A stretch of 64,000 bases of DNA from Pseudomonas taetrolens (GCF_900475285.1 NZ_LS483370.1:3920001-3984000); one strand, 5' to 3'. Positions 35,009 to 44,669 are shown, counted from the first letter of the stretch. The notes: a model not told the origin generated them from the sequence alone. Program-made: numbers and translations.

Positions 35009-35425
35009 ATGTCCAAGCCAACCCATACCCGCATTCGCATGTTCAACACCAAAGAAACCTACCCTAACCAGAATCTGGACAATGACTTGTGCCAAGCAGT
35101 TCGGGCCGGCAATACCGTCTATGTCCGCGGTCAGATAGGCACCGATTTTGAAGGCAACCTCGTGGGGCTAGGCGACCCTCGTGCGCAGGCCGAGCAGGCG
35201 ATGAAAAACGTTAAGCAACTGCTTGAGGAAGCAGGCAGCGACCTGAGCCACATCGTCAAGACCACAACCTATCTGATCGACCCTCGCTACCGGGAACCTG
35301 TGTATCAGGAAGTCGGGAAATGGCTCAAGGGCGTGTTCCCTATTTCCACCGGGCTGGTCATTTCAGGGTTGGGGCAGCCGGAGTGGTTAATGGAAATCGA
35401 CGTGATTGCTGTCATTCCAGAATAA
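35009..35425 (+). CDS. Rid-family (RidA/YjgF/Rid) protein lacking the catalytic Arg
   Basis: 138 residues with the YjgF fold (AVRAGNTVYVRGQIGTD, QAEQAMKNVKQLLEEAGSDLSHIVKTTTYLID, WLMEIDVIAVI). RidA proper hydrolyses reactive enamines or imines and needs an Arg in the C-terminal P-x-R-S segment. Here that segment is FPISTGLVISGLG, without Arg, which places the protein with the Rid4-7-type subgroups that often cluster with catabolic oxidases. It lies in a same-strand run after the flavin monooxygenase and has AGGAG upstream. Confidence 0.85.
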   Translation: MSKPTHTRIRMFNTKETYPNQNLDNDLCQAVRAGNTVYVRGQIGTDFEGNLVGLGDPRAQAEQAMKNVKQLLEEAGSDLSHIVKTTTYLIDPRYREPVYQEVGKWLKGVFPISTGLVISGLGQPEWLMEIDVIAVIPE

Positions 35426-35440
35426 ACAGGAGGACACATC

Positions 35441-36118
35441 ATGACGTTTTCAATCGTCGGTCGTTGTACCGAAACAGGCCAACTGGGTATTGCCATCAGT
35501 TCGTCCAGTATCGCCGTTGGTGCACGCTGCCCCTGGCTACTGCCAGGTGTTGGTGCAGTTTCAACACAAAACATCACCCTGCCGTCGCTTGGCCCCGAAG
35601 TCCTTGCCCTCATGGAGCAAGGTCTTATGCCTGCCGAGGCACTGGACAAAGCCCTAACCCGTAATGGCTATAGCCAATATCGACAGATTACGGCGATTGA
35701 CCATCTCGGCCGAACAGCTCACTTCAGCGGCTCGCAAACACTGGGCAACCACAATGCCGTGTCGGGCGAACAGTGCGTGGCCGCCGGTAACATGCTGGCG
35801 AACCGTTCGGTGATCGAAGCCATGGTCGAGGCATTCGAACACGGCGAGGGCCAACTGGCCGACCGCTTGTTGGCGGCGATGAAAACGGCCATCGCGGCAG
35901 GAGGCGAAGCCGGGCCAGTGCACTCAGCGGCGATGGTGGTGGTTGGCGAGCTGACCTGGCCGATCATCAATCTGCGGGTGGATTGGGCAGATCATGATCC
36001 AGTCGCCGAGCTGGAAAAGTTATGGGATGCCTATCGTCCACAGGTACAGGATTACATCGACCGCGCCCTGGCTCCTGACAAATCCCCTGGCTACGGTGTC
36101 GCCGGAGACGACCGATGA
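35441..36118 (+). CDS. DUF1028 protein (Ntn-hydrolase-like)
   Basis: 225 residues that match the DUF1028 pattern: MTFSIVGRCTETGQLGIAISSSSIAVGARCPW, GAVSTQNITLPSLGPEVL, GNMLANRSVIEAMVEAFE, AGGEAGPVHSAAMVVV and INLRVDWADHDPVAELEKLWDAY. The family is thought to have an N-terminal-nucleophile hydrolase fold; its substrate is unknown. It is 15 bases after the Rid gene and overlaps the M20 hydrolase by 4 bases (ATGA). Confidence 0.87.
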   Translation: MTFSIVGRCTETGQLGIAISSSSIAVGARCPWLLPGVGAVSTQNITLPSLGPEVLALMEQGLMPAEALDKALTRNGYSQYRQITAIDHLGRTAHFSGSQTLGNHNAVSGEQCVAAGNMLANRSVIEAMVEAFEHGEGQLADRLLAAMKTAIAAGGEAGPVHSAAMVVVGELTWPIINLRVDWADHDPVAELEKLWDAYRPQVQDYIDRALAPDKSPGYGVAGDDR

Positions 36119-37266
36119 GCAACAGTCTCAATTTGCTGAAAACATTGGTAGCGTTTGACACCACAAGCCGCGAATCAAATCTGCACCTCATCGAATTCGT
36201 CCGCGACTACCTCGCACGCTTCGATGTGCCGTGTGAACTGGTCTATAACGACGCCCGCAACAAGGCCAATCTGTTTGCAACCATCGGCCCGGCGGACCGG
36301 CCGGGTATCGTGCTGTCAGGTCACACCGACGTGGTACCGGTTGATGGTCAGCCGTGGACCTTTGAACCGTTCCAGCTCACTGAGCTGGACGGCAAGTTGT
36401 ATGGCCGTGGCACCGCGGACATGAAAGGCTACATCGCCTGCGTACTCGCCTTGGTCCCGGCTCTGGTCAAGGCCCCTCTTCGGCTACCCGTTCATATCGC
36501 GCTTTCCTACGATGAAGAAGTTGGCTGCCTTGGGGTTCGCTCACTGCTGAAAGCGCTTGAACAGCGCCCTGTCAAACCGATGCTCTGCATCATTGGCGAG
36601 CCAACTGAGCTCAAACCGGTGCTTGGTCATAAAAGCAAACTGGCTATGCGCTGCGAGGTTCACGGTGAAGCGTGCCATTCCGCATACGCCCCCAGCGGGG
36701 TGAATGCCATCGAATACGCAGCAGAATTGATTGGCGAACTCGGTCAGATTGGCAACAGACTCAAAGCACCGGAACAGCATGACGCCCGTTTCGATCCGCC
36801 GTTTAGCACAGTGCAAACCGGCGTCATCTCCGGTGGCAAGGCCTTGAATATAGTCCCCGCCGATTGCCGCTTTGATTTTGAAATCCGTGCGCTGCCCTCG
36901 CAGGACCCAAGCGCCGTTGTGCAAGAGCTGAAAATTTACGCCGAGCAGCGGGTGCTACCCCGCATGCGCGCCGCCAGCGATCAGAGCGCTATCCACTTCA
37001 GTGAGTTGTCGGCGTATCCCGGTTTGGCCACCGATGCTCACAGCGAAGCTGCCGAGCTGATCGCCATATTCTCGGGTTCCCGGGCGTTCGGTACGGTGGC
37101 GTTCGGCACAGAGGGCGGATTGTTTAACGCGGCAGGTATCCCAACGGTGGTTTGCGGGCCGGGCAGCATGGATCAAGGGCATAAGCCTGATGAGTTTGTC
37201 AGCCTGGAACAACTCACAGGCTGCGATGAAATGCTGCAACGGATGTTGTTATCGATCAGTAGCTGA
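36115..37266 (+). CDS. M20-family amidohydrolase, acetylornithine-deacetylase (ArgE) type
   Basis: 383 residues. All dinuclear-zinc ligands are visible: the His/Asp of SGHTDVVPVDG, the Asp of GRGTADMKGY, the Glu pair of SYDEEVGC, the Glu/Asp region GEPTELKPV and the final His in MDQGHKPDEF. ArgE hydrolyses N-acetylornithine, but the setting (FMO, Rid, DUF1028, NCS1 permease, LysR regulator) points to deacylation or ring-amide cleavage of another N-acyl compound in catabolism. It is translationally coupled to DUF1028 and is the last gene of the operon. Confidence 0.87.
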   Translation: MSNSLNLLKTLVAFDTTSRESNLHLIEFVRDYLARFDVPCELVYNDARNKANLFATIGPADRPGIVLSGHTDVVPVDGQPWTFEPFQLTELDGKLYGRGTADMKGYIACVLALVPALVKAPLRLPVHIALSYDEEVGCLGVRSLLKALEQRPVKPMLCIIGEPTELKPVLGHKSKLAMRCEVHGEACHSAYAPSGVNAIEYAAELIGELGQIGNRLKAPEQHDARFDPPFSTVQTGVISGGKALNIVPADCRFDFEIRALPSQDPSAVVQELKIYAEQRVLPRMRAASDQSAIHFSELSAYPGLATDAHSEAAELIAIFSGSRAFGTVAFGTEGGLFNAAGIPTVVCGPGSMDQGHKPDEFVSLEQLTGCDEMLQRMLLSISS

Positions 37267-37282
37267 TACGCGATGGCCCGAG

Positions 37283-38194
37283 CTAGGCATGCAGTCGGGC
37301 CAGTTCATCCCTGCAATGATCAACGAACAACTGCACCGGCTTGGTCAGTTGCGACCGGCGCAGCCATGCCGCGGACAAACCCGAGCCGGTAACGGTTTCG
37401 GCAAGCGGAACACACACGACTTTTTGCCCGTCATAAGTGAATTCAGAATAGGGTTTGGTGACCAGGATGGAAAATCCAAAGCCGCGCCCTACCATTCCCC
37501 TGACCATCTCAATGGAGGGTGAACTGAACACGATGTGCGGCGTCAGGCCGAGCTCTTCAAAAACGCTGACGAAATAGGTCCGGCTGGGTACGACGTCCAG
37601 CAATATCATCGGCTCGAGTACCAGGTCGTTCAGCGAGACCTTTGCCTGTTGCGCGAAGCGGTGGTCCGCCGGCAGCAAGGCGTATGGCTGCTGCGGCGGC
37701 ATTAGCGGAACAGTCTCGATCGTGCTGTCCAGGTCATGCTCGAACAGCATTGCCAAATCTATGCTGCCGGCGGTCAGTGCCTGGACCAACTCCTGCTGTT
37801 CCCCGTCCCGTATACGTATCTCCACACCCGGCCAGCGCTCTCTGAACCCTGCGATCAAACGCGGCAGGTAGAGCGGTGCTACCGTTTCAAAACAGCCTAT
37901 ATCGATCTGCCCCGATACCACATCGTTGTCAGCGAGCGCATTCTGCTCAAACTCGTGAGCAACCCGCAGCAGTTCAAGCGCTTTTCGGTAAAAACGCGAG
38001 CCGCTCGGTGTCAGTGATACACCCTGTGCGTGGTGCCGGATAAACAACTGCACGCCAAAGCTTTCTTCAAGGTGCTTGATTGCTGTCGACACCGACGGCT
38101 GGGCGATATAAAGCTTGCGAGAAGCTTCAGCGACACTTCCGCACTCTGCAGTAGTGACAAAATATTTAAGCTGTCGCAGGTTGTAAGCGGCCAT
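37283..38194 (-). CDS. LysR-family transcriptional regulator
   Basis: 303 residues from ATG 38194 (MAAYNLRQLKYFVTTAE). It has the N-terminal winged helix (GSVAEASRKLYIAQPSVSTAIKHLEESFGVQLFIRH) and the type 2 periplasmic-binding-like effector domain (GQIDIGCFETVAPLYLP, LAMLFEHDL). It converges on the M20 gene and diverges from the NCS1 permease, so it probably controls one or both and senses the substrate or a breakdown product. Confidence 0.92.
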   Translation of the reverse strand: MAAYNLRQLKYFVTTAECGSVAEASRKLYIAQPSVSTAIKHLEESFGVQLFIRHHAQGVSLTPSGSRFYRKALELLRVAHEFEQNALADNDVVSGQIDIGCFETVAPLYLPRLIAGFRERWPGVEIRIRDGEQQELVQALTAGSIDLAMLFEHDLDSTIETVPLMPPQQPYALLPADHRFAQQAKVSLNDLVLEPMILLDVVPSRTYFVSVFEELGLTPHIVFSSPSIEMVRGMVGRGFGFSILVTKPYSEFTYDGQKVVCVPLAETVTGSGLSAAWLRRSQLTKPVQLFVDHCRDELARLHA

Positions 38195-38495
38195 GCGGGC
38201 CTCCAGAAAATCAGCTTGCACCTCAAAATCAGCAAGACATAAATGAGTGGTATTTGTGCACCGCAAAGGTGCTACTGATTCGACGGTTTGCGCGGGTAAA
38301 CGCAGGCTCGCGATCAGGCTGAACATACCGGAGGCAGAAAAAACACGGGCATATATTTTTTAAGGTCTGAAGCAACAAACTTAATAATTTACCTGCCCTT
38401 GGCCATTGCACATGATCGCTCCAACAAGAAAAGCGTCGCCCCAGCAGCGCTTACCGAAGTACGTCCACGTACTCATCCTTGCCTTGGAGTTCGTC

Positions 38496-39911
38496 ATGGC
38501 CACCACTGCAACATCCTCTACCCCGCTTATCGAAAAACACACAATTGGATACGTGCCCCCGGAAGATCGCCACGGAAAGGTCAAGGACCTGTTCACTCTC
38601 TGGTTCGGTGGCAACATCGCGCCGCTCCCCATCGTCACCGGCGCCTTGGGAGTGCAACTGTTTCAGTTGAATCTGGTGTGGGGCATTGTCGCCATTCTGG
38701 TCGGGCACCTTATCGGCGGAGTATTAATGGCCCTGCACTCGGCCCAAGGCCCGCAGATGGGCATTCCACAGATGATCCAGAGTCGCGCCCAGTTTGGCTC
38801 GCGCGGAGCGCTGTTAGTGGTACTGATCGCCGGGGTGATGTACATCGGATTCTTTGCCTCCAATATCGTACTGGCCGGAAAATCACTACATGGCGTGATC
38901 GACAGCGTGCCCGTGCCGGTCGGTATCGTCATAGGCGCCCTCGGTTCGGGCATCATCGGTATCATCGGCTACCGCTTCATCCATGTGCTCAATCGCATAG
39001 GCACATGGGTACTGGGCGCTGGCATCGTACTGGGCTTCGGCTACATTCTGACTCACGTTCAGACCACCGATTTCCTCACCCGCGGTAGCTTCAATATTTC
39101 CGGCTGGCTGGCTACGGTATCGCTCGCTGCACTCTGGCAAATCGCCTTCGCGCCCTATGTCTCGGACTACTCGCGTTACCTGCCAGCCAATGTGCCAGTG
39201 GCTGCGACCTTCTGGACCACTTATCTGGGCTCGGTGCTGGGCTCAAGCCTGTCGTTCGTATTCGGTGCCGTGGCAGTCCTGGCAACCCCCGTGGGCATGG
39301 ACACCATGGACGCAGTAAAACTCGCCACGGGCTCTATTGGCCCCTTGATGCTGGTACTGTTTCTGCTCAGTGTCATCAGCCACAACGCACTTAATCTTTA
39401 TGGCGCAGTATTGTCGCTAATCACCCTGATCCAGACCTTCGCCCATCGCTGGATTCCGACCGCCAAAAGCCGAGCAGTTATCTCCGTCGTCGTCTTGATA
39501 GGTTGCTGTATTGCAGCGGTCGGCGCCTCGGCCGATTTCATCGGACATTTTGTCGACATGGTGCTGGTACTGCTCGTCGTACTGGTACCCTGGACCGCGA
39601 TCAACCTGATCGATTTCTATGCAATCCACAAAGGCAAGTACGACATCAACTCGATCTTCCGGGTCGATGGCGGGATTTATGGCCGCTATAACCCTCAGGC
39701 GCTGATGGCCTATGCCATCGGCATTACCGTGCAAATACCGTTCATGAATACGCCGCTGTACGTGGGACCGGTTTCGGCGCATATCAATGGAGCCGATCTG
39801 TCCTGGCTGGTGGGTTTGCTAGTGACTTCACCGCTGTATTACTGGCTGGCCAGCTGCGATAGCGCCTATAAGCGTCGGTGGTCTACCGGGAAACTGGATC
39901 ACGGCGTGTGA
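38496..39911 (+). CDS. NCS1-family purine/cytosine-type permease
   Basis: 471 residues and about twelve transmembrane helices, with the NCS1 opening IGYVPPEDRHGKVKDLFTLWFGGNIAPLPIVTGALG and the motif WQIAFAPYVSDYSRYLP. Members import cytosine, allantoin, hydantoins or similar N-heterocycles. I choose ATG 38496 because CTTGGAG lies 6 bases upstream; the longer frame starts in the regulatory gap. It diverges from the LysR gene, linking it to the FMO/Rid/DUF1028/M20 operon. An intrinsic terminator follows. Confidence 0.88.
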   Translation: MATTATSSTPLIEKHTIGYVPPEDRHGKVKDLFTLWFGGNIAPLPIVTGALGVQLFQLNLVWGIVAILVGHLIGGVLMALHSAQGPQMGIPQMIQSRAQFGSRGALLVVLIAGVMYIGFFASNIVLAGKSLHGVIDSVPVPVGIVIGALGSGIIGIIGYRFIHVLNRIGTWVLGAGIVLGFGYILTHVQTTDFLTRGSFNISGWLATVSLAALWQIAFAPYVSDYSRYLPANVPVAATFWTTYLGSVLGSSLSFVFGAVAVLATPVGMDTMDAVKLATGSIGPLMLVLFLLSVISHNALNLYGAVLSLITLIQTFAHRWIPTAKSRAVISVVVLIGCCIAAVGASADFIGHFVDMVLVLLVVLVPWTAINLIDFYAIHKGKYDINSIFRVDGGIYGRYNPQALMAYAIGITVQIPFMNTPLYVGPVSAHINGADLSWLVGLLVTSPLYYWLASCDSAYKRRWSTGKLDHGV

Positions 39912-40024
39912 CACGACCTTCTGAGCGCGATACCCGGGAAGCCCCCATGCATCGTTCCAGTATCGAGACGGATGCCAGAACTGAAGTGAACCTTCTGCTC
40001 CATTACTCACCAGCGTCCATGTAG

Positions 40025-40049
40025 AGAAAACCCCTTAATGGGGTTTTTT
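40025..40049 (+). terminator. Rho-independent terminator after the NCS1 permease
   Basis: AAAACCCC-TTAAT-GGGGTTTT with a run of six T. Clear intrinsic terminator about 115 bases after the permease stop. Confidence 0.9.
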
Positions 40050-40054
40050 CTTGT

Positions 40055-40565
40055 GCGTGAGAAATCAACCTAAGAAACAGCTCACTCCGCCAAAAGCCCT
40101 TGGCCCAGATACTCCGGTACTCTCCTTCCAGGAACACCCCCGTCTCCGCGCCGCTCAGAAGACACCACGTTGAGAACGCTGGCACTTGTTCTGAAGCACC
40201 TGAATCGACACATACCTGAAGTCTCCGGTTGGCCATCCCATCCGATGAATGCTTACGCAAAGCTTGTCATTCCTGTGGGAGGGGGCCTGGCTCAGCATTT
40301 CGCAAGCACAGGCAAGGCAGCACCGTGGAAGCCATCACTGGCTGCGTGCGCCCCCCTTTCCGACTCAATCGAAAGATCAAACGTCTCGCATTGGTTTGGA
40401 CAAGTCACCTTCGACTTGCATGTGTCCAGGTCTCTATCCCCTTCACAGGAAAACCAGCGACAACAAGTATTGCAACCCGCCTCGACATTGGAGGCGGCTG
40501 CAAAGTCCTGTGGAAGCTGGCTTGTTTACGCTGAAACACTCGAAATGAAAAACAGTCGTGTCCTG
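40055..40565. other. Non-coding gap between two transport clusters
   Basis: About 500 bases with no supported gene. Open frames here lack plausible starts and family resemblance. One stretch (CCTGTGGGAGGGGGCCTGGC near 40270) resembles a decayed REP element. Nothing else is recognised. Confidence 0.5.
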
Positions 40566-40567
40566 AA

Positions 40568-40598
40568 TCCAAAAAATCAGGCGGCCACCTCAGTGGCC
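40568..40598 (-). terminator. Rho-independent terminator of the APC permease
   Basis: Read on the minus strand, GGCCAC-TGAG-GTGGCC is followed after a few bases by TTTTTT. It lies 42 bases past the permease stop. Confidence 0.82.
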
Positions 40599-40639
40599 CG
40601 AGCCCCTGCGCAAAACCCTACGGCGTTTCATAGGATTGA

Positions 40640-42019
40640 TCACTCTGCCATCTGCAGCTCAGGGAGCTTCAAGCGAAACACCCGGGTAACCCCCAGCAAA
40701 CAAATGAACCCTAGCCCCATCCAGACCAAACCGATCATGAACGACATGCTGGACAAGCTTGTCCACAACCAGATGGTGCTCAGGAAGCCCAAGGCTGGAA
40801 CCCCGCCGTATAGCAGGTAGTTCCGGGCGCCACACAGCTTCTGATTTACCAGGTAATGCTTGATGACCGCCAGGTTCACCGCCGAGAACGCGAAGAGCGC
40901 ACCGAAGCTGATCATGTTGGCAACAGTATCCAAGGTGATGAACAGTGCAATCAGCGAGACCATGCTGACCAGCATGATCGCGGTGGCTGGCACTCGCTTC
41001 TTAGACACTAACCGGCCAAACACACGGGGCAATGCGCCATCCCGTCCCATGGCGAACAGCACGCGAGAGACACTGGCTTGGGAAACCATCGCCGAGGCAA
41101 AGCAACCGGCCACATAGGTGGCGGTAAAGACATTCCCCAGCAGTGCCCCGCCTACCCGACGCATCACGTCCAGCGATGCCGAGTCCGGATCAGCAAAAGT
41201 GCTCCATTCCGGATATACCATTTGGGCGAAATACGAAACGACGAGAAACAGCAGACCACCGATCAGGCTGACTACCATGATGGCAATCGGGATCTGGCGC
41301 CGCGGATTGGGTGTTTCCTCGGCCATGGTCGACACGGCGTCGAAGCCAAGAAAGGACAAGCAAAGTACCGCAGCCCCAGTCATGACCAACGGAACGCTGA
41401 AACCTTCATGGTAGAAGGGTTTCAACAGCGAAATCGGCTCTGACTGCTCACCCAGGTTGTGGATCGACAGCGCAACGAATACAACGATGAAGACCAGTTG
41501 GACAACAACGAGTATCAAGTTTACCCGGGTGATTGATTCGATGCCGACCAGGTTGAGAAAGGTCACCAGAGCAATGGACCCGACCACCCACACCGCAGCG
41601 GGAATCGCTGGGAAGTATTCGGACATGTAGATACCGATCAACAAATAACTAAGCAGCGGCAGGAATATATAGTCCAGCAACAAGGTCCAGCCCGCTATAA
41701 AGCCAAAGTAGGTTCCAAAGGCCTTGCGCGTATAAGAGTACACAGATCCCGAATATGGATGCGCCTGCACCATCCGTCCATAGCTATAAGCCGTCAGCAA
41801 CATGGCGGCAAGAGTCAGCAGGTAGGCGGTAGGTAAATGGCCTCTGGTCATCTGGGTCACCAGCCCATAGGTGGTGAACACCGCCAGCGGGACCATGTAT
41901 GCCAGTCCGAAAAGAACCAGAGAGGTAAGACTTAAGTTTTGTCTGAACTTGCCAGGCGAAGTAGCTTTCGATGGGGAATGATGGGAAGGAGTATCGGCCA
42001 CGCTTGTTATTGTATTCAT
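40640..42019 (-). CDS. APC-superfamily amine/amino-acid permease (PuuP-like)
   Basis: 459 residues from ATG 42019, preceded by CAGGAGT. About twelve transmembrane helices are visible, including NLSLTSLVLFGLAYMVPLAVFTTYG, AVLCLSFLGFDAVSTMAEETPNPRRQIPIAI and FASAMVSQASVSRVLFAMGRDGALP. The FLGFDAVSTMAEET segment is typical of amino-acid/polyamine transporters related to putrescine importer PuuP. It neighbours an aminotransferase and an aldehyde dehydrogenase on the same strand, so uptake of a diamine or amino acid is likely. Confidence 0.87.
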   Translation of the reverse strand: MNTITSVADTPSHHSPSKATSPGKFRQNLSLTSLVLFGLAYMVPLAVFTTYGLVTQMTRGHLPTAYLLTLAAMLLTAYSYGRMVQAHPYSGSVYSYTRKAFGTYFGFIAGWTLLLDYIFLPLLSYLLIGIYMSEYFPAIPAAVWVVGSIALVTFLNLVGIESITRVNLILVVVQLVFIVVFVALSIHNLGEQSEPISLLKPFYHEGFSVPLVMTGAAVLCLSFLGFDAVSTMAEETPNPRRQIPIAIMVVSLIGGLLFLVVSYFAQMVYPEWSTFADPDSASLDVMRRVGGALLGNVFTATYVAGCFASAMVSQASVSRVLFAMGRDGALPRVFGRLVSKKRVPATAIMLVSMVSLIALFITLDTVANMISFGALFAFSAVNLAVIKHYLVNQKLCGARNYLLYGGVPALGFLSTIWLWTSLSSMSFMIGLVWMGLGFICLLGVTRVFRLKLPELQMAE

Positions 42020-42202
42020 TGCTGACTCCTGGAAATTTGAGTGCAGGACGCCGCGGTATCCGATGAGTTGATACCGTAAGGGGATCATCAGTTGAAGGAG
42101 CGGGCTGCCCTATGTCCGGCAGCCCTTGTTCAATCGATATGCACGCAGGGCAATGTGACGCTATCGATCACCACCCCAAACATGGGGTGCTCACAAATCA
42201 CT

Positions 42203-43585
42203 TCAGAGTTTTCCTGCGATCCGTGCAGTGCGGTCTACTGCGATGCGGGTCTTTTCAACCAGTTCGTCCAGTTCGCCGCGCGTTGCCACCAGGGCCGGCG
42301 CCATGATCATACGGCCCAGAGTCGAACGAATGATCACGCCCTCTTCAAAACCAAAAGTGCGGCACTGCCAGGTCAGATCGTTTTCGTTGGCAAAGCTTTT
42401 GCGCGTGGCCTTGTCCTCGGTGAACTGCAAGGCGGCGACCATGCCTGCGCCCTGAATCTCGCCGATCATCGGGTGGTTGGCGAACACCTCCCGGAGGATC
42501 TGCTGCAAGTAGGGTCCGGTATCTTCTTTCACCTGCCGGACGATACCTTCATCACGCAGCGCTTTCAGATTGGCAATCGCCACTGCAGCAGCGACCGGGT
42601 GCCCAGAATAGGTAAGGCCATGGGCGAAGACGCCACCTTGCTCAACCAACGCATCGGCAATGCGTTTGCCCAGAACCAGGCCACCCATCGGCACGTAGCC
42701 TGAGGTCAGGCCCTTGGCTATCGACAGAGTGTCCGGCTCGAAACCGAAGTACTGGTGGGCGAACCAATCGCCCGTACGACCAAACCCACCGATCACTTCA
42801 TCGGCACACAGCAGCACATCATATTGCCGGCAAATGCGCTGAATTTCCGGCCAGTAGCTTTCCGGCGGAAAGATCATACCGCCTGCGCCCTGGAAGGGCT
42901 CGGCGATAAAGCCGGCGACGTTTTCAGCACCCAACTCAAGAATTTTCTCTTCCAGTTGCAGGGCACAACGACGACCGAACTCGGCCGGAGTCAGCTCGCC
43001 GCCCTGGGAGTACCAGTAAGGCTCGTCGATGTGCGCCACGTCCGGAATCAGGCCGCCCATCTCGTGCATGAACTTCATCCCTCCCAGCGCCGTGGCCGCC
43101 AGCGTCGATCCGTGGTAGCCGTTCCAGCGGCCAATCATGATCTTTTTCTGTGGTTTGCCGACGACCTGCCAGTAACGCCGAACAGTACGGATCAGCACTT
43201 CGTTCGCTTCGGAGCCCGAGTTTGTGTAAATGACGTGGCTGTAATGGCCCGGCAAGAGGCTAAACAGTAGTTCAGACAGCTCGATCACTGCCGGGTGGGT
43301 GGTGTGGAAAAACATGTTGTAGTAAGGCAACTGGTTCATCTGCGCGGCAGCCGCTGCGGTCAAATCCTTACGACCATAACCGAGCTGGGTGCACCACAGA
43401 CCAGACATACCATCCAGGTAACGCTTGCCGTCGTTATCCCAGAGATAAAGCCCTTCACCGCGGACCATCACTCGAGGTCCTTCGGCATTGAGCGCCTTTT
43501 GATCCAGAAACGCATGGATATGGTGAGCCGCGTCGGATTTTTGATAATCCTGAGTCTGCCGTTTAGGTTCGAATGGTGCATTCAT
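42203..43585 (-). CDS. Class III omega-aminotransferase (SpuC-like)
   Basis: 460 residues, PLP-dependent. Diagnostic parts are the Ser-Gly-Ser phosphate site YTNSGSEANEVLIRTVRRYW, RWNGYHGSTLAATALGGM, the Asp of CADEVIGGFGRTG (residue 262) and the Schiff-base lysine in SIAKGLTSGYVPMGG (residue 291). It is clearly related to the polyamine:pyruvate aminotransferase SpuC of P. aeruginosa, which deaminates putrescine-type amines to aldehydes. The next catabolic gene on the same strand is an aldehyde dehydrogenase, the logical next step. Confidence 0.9.
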   Translation of the reverse strand: MNAPFEPKRQTQDYQKSDAAHHIHAFLDQKALNAEGPRVMVRGEGLYLWDNDGKRYLDGMSGLWCTQLGYGRKDLTAAAAAQMNQLPYYNMFFHTTHPAVIELSELLFSLLPGHYSHVIYTNSGSEANEVLIRTVRRYWQVVGKPQKKIMIGRWNGYHGSTLAATALGGMKFMHEMGGLIPDVAHIDEPYWYSQGGELTPAEFGRRCALQLEEKILELGAENVAGFIAEPFQGAGGMIFPPESYWPEIQRICRQYDVLLCADEVIGGFGRTGDWFAHQYFGFEPDTLSIAKGLTSGYVPMGGLVLGKRIADALVEQGGVFAHGLTYSGHPVAAAVAIANLKALRDEGIVRQVKEDTGPYLQQILREVFANHPMIGEIQGAGMVAALQFTEDKATRKSFANENDLTWQCRTFGFEEGVIIRSTLGRMIMAPALVATRGELDELVEKTRIAVDRTARIAGKL

Positions 43586-43631
43586 GGCTTTTTTCTCTTA
43601 TTGGTAGTCATACGAGAGGTAGCAGATCCGG

Positions 43632-44471
43632 TCAGCGGATCTTGCTCATATAGCTTTCTAAGGGGTCTTTGCTAAGCACGCCCTGGGCCTCGGCCAACGA
43701 ATCGATGAACAGGGAAAACAGCTCCGATTGCGTGCCAATATCAAGCTTGCAGTAGATGTTTTTACGGTGGGATTTGATGGTGTCTTCCGACACTCCAAGG
43801 CGTGCGGCCAGGGAGCGGGTCGAATGGCCACGCAGGATTAGCTGGGCGATCCGGCATTCGCGTTCGGTCAGAAGCGACGAACCGAAGTTGTTCAGTGCCG
43901 AGTGGATACGCTGCTCCAGCAGATTTTCAAAGCGGGCGCCCCGCGCATCCAGACTGACAAAATGCTTGCCCAGCAAGGCCAGCACCCAGGGTGCTATGCA
44001 CTTGAACTGCTGCGTTGTGGCTGCATCCAGTTTTTCCGTGAACGCCAGTGAGACAGCCAGGCTCAGTCCAGGGGATGACTGCAGGATGTAGTTCAACTCA
44101 TCTTGCAGGTGCGAATGCCGATAAAACGACTGGTAATACTCACTGAGTTCGAAATGGTCGGGAGCGATCTCGCTCAGGTCGTAGCAACCCGAGCTGACGC
44201 CCTCTACACAGGCATCGTAAAACGGGTCGAGCAGATAGAACCCGGACAGGTACTGGCGCACGTTGCCTTGCGGCAGCCAGGGACCATCCAGTTCGAAAAG
44301 CGCACTGGGCATACCGCCGTGTGGGTACAAGTACAACGTCGTCGCTTGAATGGGACAAATACAACCCAGGGTTTCGAACAGCGTTGCGGCGAATCCCGGT
44401 TGACCAATACTCTCGGTCACCTTGGCCATCTGTTCGAACCATTGCGCAGAAACAAGCCGATTGTTTTCCAC
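43632..44471 (-). CDS. LuxR-type transcriptional regulator (non-canonical ligand domain)
   Basis: 279 residues. A C-terminal LuxR/FixJ helix-turn-helix (LTERECRIAQLILRGHSTRSLAARLGVSEDTIKSHRKNIYCKL) is joined to a roughly 200-residue N-terminal domain that has neither a receiver Asp nor an obvious acyl-homoserine-lactone pocket. It lies between the aminotransferase and the aldehyde dehydrogenase, all on the minus strand, and probably controls this catabolic set in response to its substrate. Similar regulators occur beside amine-degradation genes in other pseudomonads. Confidence 0.87.
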   Translation of the reverse strand: MENNRLVSAQWFEQMAKVTESIGQPGFAATLFETLGCICPIQATTLYLYPHGGMPSALFELDGPWLPQGNVRQYLSGFYLLDPFYDACVEGVSSGCYDLSEIAPDHFELSEYYQSFYRHSHLQDELNYILQSSPGLSLAVSLAFTEKLDAATTQQFKCIAPWVLALLGKHFVSLDARGARFENLLEQRIHSALNNFGSSLLTERECRIAQLILRGHSTRSLAARLGVSEDTIKSHRKNIYCKLDIGTQSELFSLFIDSLAEAQGVLSKDPLESYMSKIR

Positions 44472-44669
44472 TTCAAAGACTCGCCGGAAGAACGGTTGGG
44501 AGCGACACCAGGTTACTTGTGCCGGGGTTGTAATGATGTTCCCACGCCCGTAAAGCCACCGAAATCACCCGTTAGGGTGAGTCGGCCAAAGGCGCTGACT
44601 TCCCCCGTCAACTGCCCCGAAAGCAGGAACGGCACGCTACCCCGGAGAGTGCATGCTGATAGTTTTTTT

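Noticed and set aside
35288..35316. GGAACC as a further hrp box
   Set aside because: No CCACNNA follows at 15-16 bases, and it lies inside the Rid gene.
40170..40820. 216-codon plus-strand frame
   Set aside because: Its 3' part is antisense to the APC permease and its terminator, and the composition shows no protein family or ribosome site.
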